A DNA stretch of 24,315 nt, taken from assembly GCA_000787465.1 (NCBI GenBank), contig JSYX01000511.1, positions 1-24,315 of the forward strand. The letters run 5' to 3'. The DNA is from Thermomucor indicae-seudaticae. Lineage: Eukaryota; Mucoromycota; Mucoromycetes; Mucorales; Lichtheimiaceae. A program made the translations under genes and the position numbers. The notes below the pieces were generated by a model. The model did not search any database and was not told the DNA's origin. It saw only the letters and a program-made list of their open reading frames with translations. The stretch's first letter is position 1; each line of letters begins with the position of its first letter. Of the stretch, positions 1 through 11,534 are shown in pieces.

Positions 1-819
1 ATACCTCTTGTACCTGTCATTGATAACAGTGAGAGAACTTCGTACGTGACCATGGAAAAGACTTTTCCCTTTATAAACATGAGCGCATCCAATTTCAATA
101 GAAGACTCATTATTCAGTCTCGCTGGCATGTTGTCTACCTTTCCATTCCTTTAAGATTGTGCTCTATCTCACTCAAGCTAAATCGTTGACAGCATTTCTG
201 TGCTCGCAAACAGATCTCCGTCTCGTGACATGATTGCGGCTCGTCCGCTCCATGTTTGCGCCATATAGACAATCTAGCCATCGGCCTCAAAAGGCGCTAC
301 GCGCACTGAAAACCCCAGGGCACTATCTACTTGCGAGAGTTTCTGTGAATAGTGTAATCAGGTACTTCTGTGTCTTCTCATCAAACAAAGGATCATACGA
401 GGCTTACCTGTACGATCTCACGTTTGAGGGTCCCTGTGAACCGTACCCATTGTCTTGCCAAAGTCTGTATCTTCGATTGTTGGGTTGCGTTCAAACCCTT
501 GGCAGCACTTGCTCTCGAGCATATATGTCTTCCGCCCTATTTAGGGCCCAGTTGGACCGTGATTTCCGCTGTTCGTGCGTGCATGCTTTCGCAGGCAAAG
601 CTGCATCAGAGTCCACCACGAAGCATACTCTTCGCTATCCATTGTCGGTCAGTGGCCGGGAAAGTGACAGCAGCTTTCGCACGAAAGTTTCAGCTAGCTC
701 AGCGGGTGTTTCCTCCTCATCCTCGCCGAAAATCATGACAACTATCAACAAGAGTGGGATGATGATTAATGGCACGGTCGCTGTATTGAAAAGGAAGACG
801 AACCTCGCTCATGTTTCAG
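1..819. other. Unassigned 5' end of window
   Basis: Several overlapping open frames exist on both strands, none with a recognisable domain. A plus-strand frame at 370-738 could hold earlier exons of the 820-1469 gene. A minus-strand frame at 635-806 would encode a hydrophobic stretch followed by acidic residues. I could not connect either to a start codon with credible splice sites. Confidence 0.3.
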
Positions 820-1469
820 CGCTCTTGCAAAGAGCTTGTCAACAACAGCGGACTGCAGCAACCAGAAGAAGCTGCAGCAGACGTCCACAAGTAAAAGGTC
901 TACTTGCTTGTTCGAAAGGCTTTGCAAGAGAGGCACTTTATCCTCGTACGCCAGAGCCTTCTTGGCGAAGTAATGTAAAGAGTGTACGTCCATAGGAATC
1001 ACAGACAAGAAGACAGGAAGACAAGGAGTTGTGTTATCAGAGACTGGCGCAATCTATCAAAAGGCAAAGTGCTGCGGCTGCACGTCTCAAGTTTGGTTCC
1101 AGTTCCGTTGCAGACCCCTTCCGCAGTGTGCGAATGGAAAGGTCGCACCGACGTTGCTGATGATAAGAAAAGGTAACGGCGCATGAGGATATAGACAAGC
1201 GTTCAATCAGATTCATCTCGAAAGTCTTGGGGAGGGGAGGGGGCGAGGACTTCACAGAGAAAGCTGCTACTTCTGTGGTATGTAAGAGCGTGCTACCCAA
1301 GATATTGACTGACACAGATACAGAGCGCGTTACTCCCAATGGGCAGTCTGCTACTCCTTGGGAAGCAGCCAATATAGTAATCGTTTCGCGCAAATTGAGA
1401 GGAGCACTTGACGCAAATCAGTGTCTCCTCCAGCGCAAAATGGATCCGGGTCCAGTGCAAATTGCATAA
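820..1469 (+). CDS. Unrecognised protein, 3' exons (5' part unresolved)
   Basis: I do not recognise this protein. The last exon, about 1173-1469, is open for 98 codons and ends TAA; it reads KVTAHEDIDKRSIRF at the start and DPGPVQIA at the end. The exon before it, 1017-1127 (begins EDKELCYQRLAQS), is entered through CAG at 1014-1016 and leaves through GTGCGA. The 45-nt intron between them carries TGA TGA TAA and so must be removed. Upstream, 898-969 (VYLLVRKALQERHF) joins in phase through intron 970-1016 (GTAATG, 47 nt). The same frame runs back to a TTTCAG acceptor at 819 but holds a TAA at 892-894. Composition is helical and charged, with no membrane segment or recognisable domain. Earlier exons probably lie in 1-800 but I could not chain them. 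Strand choice rests on splice phase and protein-like composition only. Confidence 0.4.
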
Positions 1470-2246
1470 AATTTGGCCGCAAAAAGAACACTCTCAAACG
1501 CCAAAGTGAAGGAAAAATCCAGTATGCGTGCTTTTTTGATTTTGATTGTACTGCTTGTCGTGTGCTGCCGTAACACATGAGACTATAAAGCAATGGTTTT
1601 GAGCCATCGTAAATTGCGATGCTATATCGAAGATACTCTGCAACGAAACTTGGAGAAAAAGGGGAATCAGTTTACCGTTGATTTTTGCCTGGTTATATCG
1701 GAAACGAAGAGGAGACGAGGCATGAATCAGCTGATAAAACAAGTATCCAGCTAAGAATATAAATATACGACTTAAAGTCCATTGATCGTTCTCCTTTTTT
1801 GATGTTCTAGTACAAAGTCCTGCTGCAAACCCTGAGATGCGAAAGGGAAAAAAGGGACTCATGCTTTTCGTATGATGTCTGCCAGTTCAATAGCCATAAA
1901 CCCTTACCACGTATAATTAACTGTATGAATTTTTCTGCAGGCATGCAGATGCAGGTGCCACGTGGCATCAGTCGAAGTTATGGATTCCTGCAAGGAAGAA
2001 TCACTTATGCTGGCTGTGATATTTTGCGGCTAACTGATCGACGAATCTTACTTCCTCCCCTGTATTGTCTTGCAGTTTTTTCTCCTTGAGGACTCGAGTG
2101 ATAATGCTTTAATTTCCGGCACCGGAAGAAGAGGACGGGCGGAAAAGAGCGCTGTATTGTTTGATCTGGAGGCGCTTTCTTTAGAGCCATGATTACGACG
2201 CCACTGTGATTCTTCCTTGCCAGTCGAAATTGTGGTTCATTCAGCA
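1470..2246. other. Intergenic region upstream of CCH1
   Basis: This 777-base stretch lies between the 3' end of the unidentified gene and the CCH1 start codon. Open frames on the minus strand (1494-1862, 2005-2247) have no domain and no supporting splice chain. It presumably holds the CCH1 promoter and 5' UTR; no clear TATA box or binding site stands out. Confidence 0.4.
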
Positions 2247-5200
2247 ATGTCAGATGCCGAGAATAAACCGAAAAAGCCGGACATAGACCAGTTGGAAACA
2301 GCAGCCCATGCTTCTTCGCCTCCAGTGCCGCAGATAACCTTAACCGAAGCTGTTGATAGTCCTTCAGACGAACTCGACATCAACAACCAACAACAAGCAT
2401 CGCGATTAACCCCTTCACCTAATTCCCTGTCCCAAACGCTCGGTCGAACTGCAGCATCACCCAATAACTCATCTATTCCTTTACCGCTTACCCGAGATCT
2501 TTTGCAAAGAAAAAACAAGTTGGACAAGCTTCTGCATAACAATAATAATAATAATAATAATAATAATGGTCGTAAAAGATCCCAGCAACAACAGCAAAAA
2601 GCTCTCCCGATCATGACTTTCTCTAGTAGTGACAGTAATATTGCTGTGGACGAAAGAGTTACTGCTGGACTTGGTATATCGACACCAACATCCAGGAGGA
2701 GGACATCGATACAAAATCTGAGGAACCGCCGCTCTTCGACTTCAGCCAACATAACAGACGAAAATCCTCTTCAGTCACCAACGAGTATCGAGCATCCTGC
2801 GTGGAATTACTACTGCTACATGGATCAAAAATCCATATCCAATTCGACGTCAATCATGGAACATATGATAATCCACCCTGCTACTACTATTACAGCGGCT
2901 TCGCATAGCGCATCGTCATCCATATACAGCATTATCAGCAACAAAAAAAAAATGTATCACCGTGAAAAGCAACCTCATCAACAACATATGCATGCACAGC
3001 AATATACCCAACCACATTACCCAGAGTCTTTTTATCGGTCGCCTTTCGTCTACCACCATCAACAAGAAAATAGAGCGCTTCAATTTCTATTCAGTGCTGC
3101 TTCTCGAGTCATCAATTTACGCGGTCTGGAACGGCGGAACAGTCTGAATATCGCCAAGTCAGACTCTCTTCTCCAACGCTCGCCTAGCATAGTTGATAAC
3201 AAGTCGCCCAGGTACTCGGATCCTATCGATACCGAGGATTGGTGCTATTATGCCGCGAATCGGTACCCTACCCAGCATTCTGACTTGTCCAAACTATCGG
3301 AAAAACGGTCCATCCGGAGCCACGCTAGCTCACCCATTTTTCACGTTTTCTCGAGGACAAGCTATTCCGATTTGCCGCCAGCTCCTGAGCACGAGTCCCG
3401 AAGCAGCACGATACCGGAAAAACAGCAATCGGATCCTACTAATTTTGCGGAAGAGGAAGCACTTCAGTTTCACCCACCCAATCCGCTCCATGGTAAAACT
3501 TTGGGTCTATTTTCTCCAGAGAACCCGGTTCGTTTGACTTTATGGAAAAACGTCATCGGCTCCAGGTGAGAGTTCCACGCCGTGAACGAAAACAACCAGG
3601 CCAAGCAAGTATGATAGCTCATACTGCTACGTATCTAGATACGTCGAGCTCTTTTTGTTATTCGTCTTGTGCTTGCATTATTTCTTGCTGGTGTGCGTTC
3701 CCATTTACGAGAACAAGGAAAAGACAGTGTTTGGTGGTCAATGGACTCATTATGTGATACTGGTAATACAGATAATATACAGGTGAGTGGGTCAGCTGTA
3801 TGAGTTAGTGGACGGGGAGAGCCGTTGACTTTGCAAACTCACGAGTTAGTGCATCATCATAGCCTGGAAGCACTCTGTAAAATAGTAGTATACGGATTGT
3901 GGATTCCGCCATACAGAAGTGGTGGTCACCAAGATGGCTCAATCAGAGGTTACATGGCTCAGCTCTTGCGTACGGACAAGTTTATATCTGCACCTATTGT
4001 CCATGAGGTAGAGGAGGAGGAACAAGCAAATCAACTTAAAAAGGACCATCCGGCATTTTACCACAAAGCGTATATAAGCGGTGTGGCGAACGTGCTTGAT
4101 CTTGTTTCTATTGTTTCTTACTGGATCGACTTTGGCTTAATGCTCCATGAGTACCCTTATTGTTCCCTATTCAAGGCTATGGGTGCTTTACGGCCTTTGC
4201 GGCTGTTATCGATACTACAAGGTACAGCGGTAAGTTTCTGTGGATACATATATGACTCGCGTAGATGTCTGACAAGTGCCATGTGCCAGACCATCATGAG
4301 GTCACTCGAAGTTAGCTGGGGCATGCTCAAGGACGTCATTGGCTTCATATTCTTCTTTCTTTTGCTATTTGCACTCATTGGACTGACGTCTTTCAAGGGT
4401 GTCTTTTCAAGGCGGTGCTATGTTATGGAACCGGATGGTCAACGTAAGCCTGTTATCGTATGTTAAATCGTATCATGAAGATCTTACTGACATTTGGTAC
4501 TGTGAAGCAAGCCTTGTGGATCCGCCTCTGTACTGCTCCGGCTACTATAATGGCACTCAGGTCACTGGCGCGTATAATCCCTCAACGAACACGTACAGCA
4601 ACCCAGGGTACAAAGGGTACCTTTGCGAAAGCGGGCAAGTATGCTTGGAAATTACCGAGAACAACCCTGATTATGGCTTTGTCAATTATGATACAATCTA
4701 TTATGCGTTCCTGAGCGTTTATACCACCGTGTCATTGGAGCTTTGGACCGAACTGATGTACAACAATATGGATGGAGACTCTGCTGTAGTAGCATTGTAC
4801 TATTGTTTAAGCGTTTACGTTATCAGCTTTATTATGTTATTTCTGATCTTTGGTAAGCTAATGAACGGTTTCTTTATTCAGAGAAGGAAGGGACATGAGG
4901 GCTGACTTGTCTGTGATAATTAGCTGTCATAACATCTGGATTTTCTCGCGTACGAGCTGAAAGTAAAGTGAGTGCGTTTACGGGCAAAAAGAAGAAACAT
5001 CGTATGCTACGGCCGGCGCATATGACAGATGATCAGGAGGAGCTCGTGTGGAGATATGAGGATCCCGAGCATGATCCGCGCCACTTGACGACAAGGCTCA
5101 GGTTTAAGCGACTGCTCACACGGTTCGCGAAGAGCACTGCGTTCTTTTATCTGGGAGGATTATTGGTATTGCTGGACATAGCATTCATGTGCTTGCGATC

Positions 5201-8200
5201 AGCTCATGCAAGTGACGATACACTTGAAATGATTGGTAAGTATTTTATAGTTAGTGGCTTCCGAGTGCTACGAATATCAACTCTCAAACTTCCTTCCAAA
5301 GACAATGCTGAAACTGCTTTCACGTTTTTGTTCGCGTTGGAGATCCTGATACGAATGTTGGGAGCCGTAAACTGGATGAAATTCTGGATGTCGACTAGGA
5401 ACAAGTTTGATCTTTTCCTGGTCATTGTCACTTGCATTATTCAGCTGCCCATGATTCAAGATTCAGCAGCGTACAAGTATCTGACCATATTCCAATGTTT
5501 ACGGATTTATCGGCTATTTATTTGTATTCCTCGTGTGCGCAGACTAGTGGTATTTATCGTGGCATTGAACTTGATGGAGCTTGTGCACCGCTAAGACACG
5601 TTTGCCCTATTAGGCCGCTGCGCTGGGTAACGGTGAAAGCGTTATCAATGTCGTCATATTTTTGCTCTTGGCCACCGCCCTTTGCGTTCCTATTTTCATG
5701 CAGCTCTTTGGAGGGGATTTCGGGTTTATCGGTCGTGACGAAACAGAACTACGGTGCGACACCTTTTGGGAATCTTTTCTTACGCTGACAATGGTAAAGC
5801 AAGCGCATTCCTTACTTGATACATGGGATTTTGCTCGACTTACATGTACGTTTTCTGAACAGATTTACACGAGTGAAACATGGACAGTAAGTCCAGTCTC
5901 TCTTCGAAAGCAAGGAACTATTTAATATTGAATGGTTGTATAGGAATTCTTGTACAATGCAATGGCTAGTCAACCGAACTTTTCAGCAGTTTATGCAGCA
6001 ATTTTTACTTGCGGCTACTTGGCGTTTGCTAGATGTAAGTAGACGAGTTTTTTGTAGGCCCTTAGGCAGCGGACTGACAAGCATACTAGATATTATGTCT
6101 GGGCTGTACATTGCTGTCATTTTAGAGAATTTCGAACTTGAAGACGAGGAAATCAAACGGTATCAAATAAGACAATTTATACAAAGAAAGGCACTAAAAA
6201 GCAAGAACAAGGTACAGAGCTTCCTCGACAGGTAAGTAAAACTAAATATGCAATAAGTCATCAAAAGTATTAAAGAGTTTGCAGGATACTTGGACCTCTT
6301 TATATCAAGTCAGACCGTAAACAAGTGCATCTATCACATTTACCCTCTGCATTGACGGCTGCAATGAACAAGAATGCACTTACCGATATGCTATCTAGCC
6401 ACCAAGATGGGACGCCAAGTTCTTCGGACGGCTGTGCTTTAACAGAAGAACCAAAGGCCTCCAAGTTGATGCATATCTTAGCGCCATGGTCTAGAGACCG
6501 GAAAACGAACAATAAGAGGTACAGTACATTAAGAAATTCACGAGAACTCGCTTGCTAAACGATATCCAACATCAATAGCAACAGTCGCGAGGCCGAGCTG
6601 TCCATAGAAGAAAACAATGAGGATTACGAACTGATCGTGGAAGAAGAAAACAGAAGAGCGTACATGAACGAGATGCCAGAGCTTAAGTCTTTGTTTCTAT
6701 TCTCGTCTCAGAACAGGTTCCGCCGATGGTGCAAAGTCCTAGCTGGCTCCAGTGCCGATGGCCGGACAGAGCGTCGCAATCTCTTTAACTGGTTCATTAC
6801 CGCCTGCGTGGTTGCAAGCACCCTTATCGTGATTCTCGACGAGCCATCAACACGCGTGATCCGGATGCATACGCTCCGACAAACCGCGACACGGACGGTG
6901 GATATGGTGTTGAGCACTATATTTGTCGTCGAGATTTTTATACGCGTTGTTGCGGATGGCCTAATCCTTCCGCCAAACGCTTACCTCCGAAACTCTTGGA
7001 ACCGACTGGATTTTACAGTGGTAGTTTTGAACTTTGTAGTGCATTTTGCAAGCGACGGCAGCGATTTGTCGAGAGCTGTGGGCACGGTACGCAGCCTCCG
7101 TATACTGCGCTTGATCCGGTATTTTAGCGGGATGCGGGACGTTTTCGTGGACTTGTTTTATGCTTTCCCTTTGATGCTGGATGCGCTTTTGCTGGTTTTC
7201 CTGGTCATGATATTCTTTTCGATCTATGGCGTCAACATGCTGGGCGGTCGTATGATAACGTGTAACGATGATTCCGTTTCGGGTCGTAATGAATGCGTAG
7301 GCGAGTTTCAGAACGATGTAGGCGACGCGCGTGAAATCAATATTCTTCAGCCACGAGTGTGGGCACTTCCCGACGAGGGGTTATACAGCTTTGACGATTT
7401 TCCGGCCGCGTTGGCTCAGCTGTTCAGCTTATCTTCAACAGAAGGATGGGTAAGGAAGGGCTTGAGTGGCGGGAAAAGAGGACATGATTTTTAATGTGAT
7501 GTCGTTCTTGCCTTAGATTGACTCTCTGTTTCTTGCCATGAGCGCTCCTAGCGAGCCTGACGTACAACCAGAATTTAGTTGGGACTCACCGGCTGTCTAT
7601 CATTCCATCTTTTACGTCATTTTCATGATAGTTTCGCATGGAACACTTCAACTGTTTGTTGGCGTATGTTTGATGATCAGAGTTGATATGTACCGATTAC
7701 ATATAGACTAACATGTACCTTTGGCAGGTTATTATCGAGAAATTTAAGCAAAGAGCAGGTATAACGACGATGACCACGACGCAGCGTCAGTATGCCGATC
7801 TACGACGCCAACTGGCAGAAATCAAGCCAACGCCAAAGGTTTACAGACCAAATACCAGGATCCGCAGGTGGTGTTATGATCTTGTGGCAAACAAACGAGG
7901 AGCATTCACCAAGGTTATGATGGGCATAATCATTCTCAATATATGTAATTATGTGCTGGATATGGTAAAAAAGACGAGGGATTAACTGGATTTTGTAATA
8001 GGCGTGATCGCAACCGAGTACCAGAATTCACCTGGATGGCTAGTGCGGCTACAAGGTCTGTTTTTGGAACTTTAACATCCCGCAGTGTTTCGATCCTAGA
8101 TAACTTATCGATCTATTCTCTGCAGATGCCGCATATCTTACATTCATAATCGTCTTTATTTTGGAGTCGATCATCAAGTATCTCGGTCTGGGTTGGAGAA

Positions 8201-10516
8201 AGGTAGCTTCTTGATATGCAAGCGCGTAGAAATCACGATAGAATTAACATGTTCTTCTTTTCCACAGTGGAGCAAAAGCAAATGGAATTGGTTCAATGCA
8301 TTCATTGCAATTAGTGCTTTCGTCCTGATGATGATACGATTCTGGTCTTTAAACGTACGTAGTGCATAAGCGCGAGCTTTCGATGATTTTGCGCCAGCTA
8401 ACCATTATGTGTTGTATTAACCATAGCTTTGGGTGCCACGGATCGAGCGTTATTGTCTTGTAATTGCAGCTTTTCGCCTTGGTGAGGGCATCGATGCTCT
8501 TCAAACTTTGTATCATACTGTTCGGTAAGGTTTAAATTTCGCTATTCACGCTTGTCATGGAAATGGAAGTTTTAATCTTTCCATAGGATATCACTGCCAA
8601 ATATTGTACATGTAACGGCTGTATTTCTACTCGTTATGTGTATTTTTGCGATGATCTTCATGGAGCTCTTTGGCCTTACGAAGTACGGCTCTGAGACAGG
8701 GAACCATAGCAATTTTCGGGATTACGGCAATGCCTTGCTGTTATTGATCCGAATTACCACTGGAGAAGCCTGGGTAGGTGCAGAGAGAGTATTTGTACGG
8801 GAAGATATTGCTAACTTTACTTTTTCAAAAAAAGAATGTGATAATGATGGACTATACAGTGCAGCCACCGAGCTGCGTTTACTCTGACAACTACCTGTAC
8901 ACTGACTGTGGATCGCCTGGCTGGGCATACTTTCTCTTTAACTTTTTCTACCTCATTTGTACGCACATTTTTCTAAACCTGTTTACTGCGGTAAGTAAAC
9001 TAGAACGTTTTATAGGCGTGAACTTGTTCATGACACTGTCATACTAGACCGTCATCAGTAATTTTGAATATACATACGAGACACGGTCAAGATTTACTCG
9101 ATTGAGAAAGGAAGATCTCCGCAAGTACGTAGTGCTGCTTTGTCTATGCATTTCCGGTACATTGGACTAAAATTATGCCTCCTCCTTTTAGTTTCAAGTT
9201 TGCTTGGTCAGAGGTCGATCCAAACGGGACAGGCTATATGCAGAAGGAAGACGTAGCGAAATTTCTGCACGTAAGTGGGTTTCCCTTAGCGCTAGTTATA
9301 GTCGTAGGCAAGCTAATCATCCGGCGACAGCTTCTAGATGGACGCTTTCGGATACGCATATATGATGATATGCACAGTATCAAGGCTCTTCAGAGAATAG
9401 CAAAAAAAGGGATTATGTCTCCTCAATTGGGGAATGAAAAGCCGGTTGACAATTCGGTATCCCCACAACTGCATCAATACAATATTGCCGAGCTCAATCA
9501 GTGTCTATCTCGCATCAACCCTGAAGAGCTACAAAAGCGTCGCAAAGAGTATAACCTGTACTATCTGGTAAATGACCATTGTGCAATACTAGTGTTCTGC
9601 AGCTTTCATATTCAAAGCTATGGGTATCACTAGGAAATCATCAGTGCAGCGACTTCGAAAGGCATATCGTTTGATGATGTACGAACGATCCTGTCTTATC
9701 GATTCCTTAACATCGAAGACGCGCTGACGTAAGTCATCAACCAACAACAACAGTCAGGGTGAAAGGGAGTTTCCTAACAAACATACTGATTTCAGTATTG
9801 ATCCTCTCATTGAGCGCCTTGAAAAACTGGATCAACTCAATAAGGCATACGCAGCCGAAAAAGCGCGAGGCGTCTTTCTTACTATGGCTCAGAGGAAGCG
9901 TTACTTGCATCAGCTTTGGCAGAAAAGAAACGAGGACGAATTACGCAAACTAAGTGTACCGAACAAGACAGGGCTGCACTTGGATACGTCTGCTGCAGGT
10001 TTGATCCCAAGGAGTCCGACTGACAGATCGCAGAAAAGTTCACCAGGTACATACTACCAAATCTATAACTTGTGTTCTTTTTCTGCATACAACCTCCTAA
10101 AGACATTTTGGTTAGTGCCTACTATTGTGATTGAAGATGCACCACCGTCTCCTGGTATTCTGTCCGATTACGTTCCGTCTCCTGCCTCGCTCACAGTACC
10201 TGTTTCACCCATGTCAAATTATTCGCTCGACACAATGTACGGCTCACCGATTAGACCCGCTGGGGGGGACTCACTTAGCGTCACGTTTGGAACCAACAAC
10301 AGTCTTCAAAATTCTCCCTGTCCGACGAGCGTAGTAGAACTGGATGATAATGCTTCTGTATTCAACAACAGCAACAATGTGCTGTCGCCTCATAGCCCAA
10401 CGGTTTTGCGTCAGAATTGGCAACTTGTAGTAGATGGCAACTCTACTAATATAACTCCAGAACTTGCTGCCTCAATAATGGAGTCTCTAGAAAAGAATTT
10501 TTGGTCAGGTGGGTAA
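2247..10516 (+). CDS. CCH1: Cch1-like voltage-gated calcium channel alpha subunit
   Basis: Pore-forming subunit of the fungal plasma-membrane high-affinity calcium channel, which in yeasts works with Mid1. My model has 27 exons: 2247-3565, 3639-3782, 3863-4229, 4290-4443, 4481-4852, 4924-5235, 5302-5549, 5614-5793, 5863-5886, 5944-6034, 6090-6231, 6285-6518, 6579-7449, 7517-7663, 7728-7944, 8002-8055, 8126-8202, 8268-8354, 8427-8524, 8587-8773, 8835-8990, 9048-9124, 9192-9270, 9331-9567, 9634-9728, 9796-10046, 10116-10516. They total 6621 nt (2206 residues plus stop), a usual size for Cch1. Residues 1-430 are low-complexity with a run of 10 Asn and a run of 5 Gln. Four six-helix domains follow, about 440-790, 860-1085, 1260-1605 and 1660-1835. 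S4-like arginine-rich helices are clear in domains I-III (e.g. RSLRILRLIRYF). Pore motifs are SLELWTELM, YTSETWTEF, SSTEGWIDS and TTGEAWNVI, giving Glu 748/1037/1484/1773. A degenerate EF-hand-like segment (EVDPNGTGYMQKED) follows domain IV. The acceptor of intron 1 is ambiguous (3599, 3617 or 3638 are all in phase), and intron 10047-10115 is optional. ATG 2247 is the first ATG in this frame. Confidence 0.93.
2541..2567 (+). repeat. (AAT)9 microsatellite encoding poly-Asn
   Basis: Nine consecutive AAT codons preceded by one AAC give ten asparagines in the N-terminal cytoplasmic region of the Cch1-like channel. A CAG/CAA-coded glutamine run follows about 20 bases later. The uniform AAT codons suggest slippage, so the tract length is probably polymorphic. 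Confidence 0.9.
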
Positions 10517-11326
10517 AACGGGCATATTTCTGCGCTGTGAAAATCCAAAGCTAACGAGAGAGTGTAGAAATGCTTCACGAAGAAGGTCAAAATGAAAGCC
10601 CTTCTCCTTCTCAAAGCGCATAGCTAATCTGTAGATGTATAATAACCACTGTATACCCGTATTATCCATCACACACTCGAAATTGTACAAAGTTACTTGT
10701 AATGAATATTCTGTATCATTTGAGAAAAAATGACTATGCTGTTTTCTCCTCAAGAATTGCCCAGAATGAAACCGGTTTGGGCCCGGGAAAAAAGGATACA
10801 GGCGACAAATGTTATCAATGCTAGCGTTTGCAACGAGTTAATCAGACTCAGCAGCTGTCAAAAAGATAGTTTGAGAAAACAGAGAGAGAGCTGCATATAA
10901 TTTGAACAAGTGGACTTGCTTATGGCTCAATGCACGTTTGCAAAGGGTGCTTTCAACCTGTCCCGAAGCGAAACGGAGTTAGAAAATCGTTCCTGCATCC
11001 AATCAGATTTTATTAGCGAACTCCAGAACGTCGGGACCCAATGTTCAGACAAAATCTGGGGCGGGGACTTGGAGGTGAAACAGAACAGATTCTATTAGTA
11101 CTTGTGAGAAAGAGGCTTTCGCTTTGGAACATCTTAGAAACAGCTTGAGGGGCACACCAAAGTCCAGGGCCTGGGTGGCATCGTATACGGACGCAGCGGA
11201 AGATAGCAATGTGTATCAATAGCCTTCTTGGCGCTGTGTTTTTCAGCAGCGGAAGAATGTTTTGAAAAGATCCACTGGGATCCAAAATTGGCACGCAGCG
11301 CGTGACTGCTTCTAGAGTCTGCCGAA
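10517..11326. other. Intergenic region between CCH1 and U1 gene
   Basis: This holds the CCH1 3' UTR and the U1 upstream region. A short plus frame at 10910-11098 has no domain. I see no further gene in it. Confidence 0.5.
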
Positions 11327-11328
11327 AA

Positions 11329-11338
11329 ATATAAAAAG
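11329..11338 (+). promoter_or_regulatory. TATA-like element of the U1 snRNA gene
   Basis: An A/T-rich ATATAAAAAG block lies about 35-40 bases upstream of the inferred U1 5' end (11369). The spacing fits a Pol II core promoter. No separate proximal sequence element could be recognised by eye. Confidence 0.5.
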
Positions 11339-11368
11339 AGGCTCATTCCGTGGCCGTCGGTTTTCTTC

Positions 11369-11534
11369 ATACTTACCTGAGCCGTGCGTCTGGTGATCAA
11401 GAAGGCTGGGCGTACAGGACGGATGGCTACCATTGCACTACCGGCGGCCAACTGTCCTGCGAACACCCTTCGGGGTGTCTCGAGGCTACAATTTTTGTTT
11501 GGGGGAGCTGGTTGGTTCGCTGACTAGCTCCCCG
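11369..11534 (+). ncRNA. U1: U1 spliceosomal small nuclear RNA
   Basis: The RNA recognises 5' splice sites of major-class introns. The 5' end ATACTTACCTG (11369-11379) is the invariant U1 sequence complementary to CAG/GTAAGTAT. Stem-loop I has arms 11386-11393 and 11406-11413, pairing fully with wobbles, around the loop TGATCAAGAAGG, close to the U1-70K-binding loop. Stem-loop II carries CCATTGCACT (11430-11439), the U1A-type loop. Stem-loop III is a perfect 6-bp stem with a TTCG loop (11463-11478). The Sm site AATTTTTG (11490-11497) is followed by a terminal stem GGGGAGCT/AGCTCCCC (11502-11509 with 11526-11533). Total length, about 165 nt, matches U1 in other eukaryotes. The 3' end is placed just after the terminal stem and is approximate. 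Many donors in this window are GTAAGT or close variants, which this 5' end would pair with. Confidence 0.95.

Noticed and set aside
635..806. Minus-strand frame encoding a hydrophobic segment followed by an acidic tail, like a tail-anchored protein end
   Set aside because: No upstream exon with a matching phase and credible intron length could be found, and the plus-strand chain at 820-1469 is more coherent.
1494..1862. Minus-strand 122-codon frame with hydrophobic stretches
   Set aside because: No domain, no splice partners, and low-complexity A/T-rich composition; likely chance.
2237..2752. Minus-strand 171-codon frame rich in leucine
   Set aside because: It is antisense to the CCH1 first exon; the leucine run is the complement of the AAT/CAG repeats.
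11134..11466. Minus-strand frame beginning with a mitochondrial-presequence-like N-terminus and a GTAAGT donor
   Set aside because: It is the antisense of the U1 snRNA gene; the apparent donor is simply the reverse complement of the ACTTAC at the U1 5' end, and no downstream exon chain gives a known protein.
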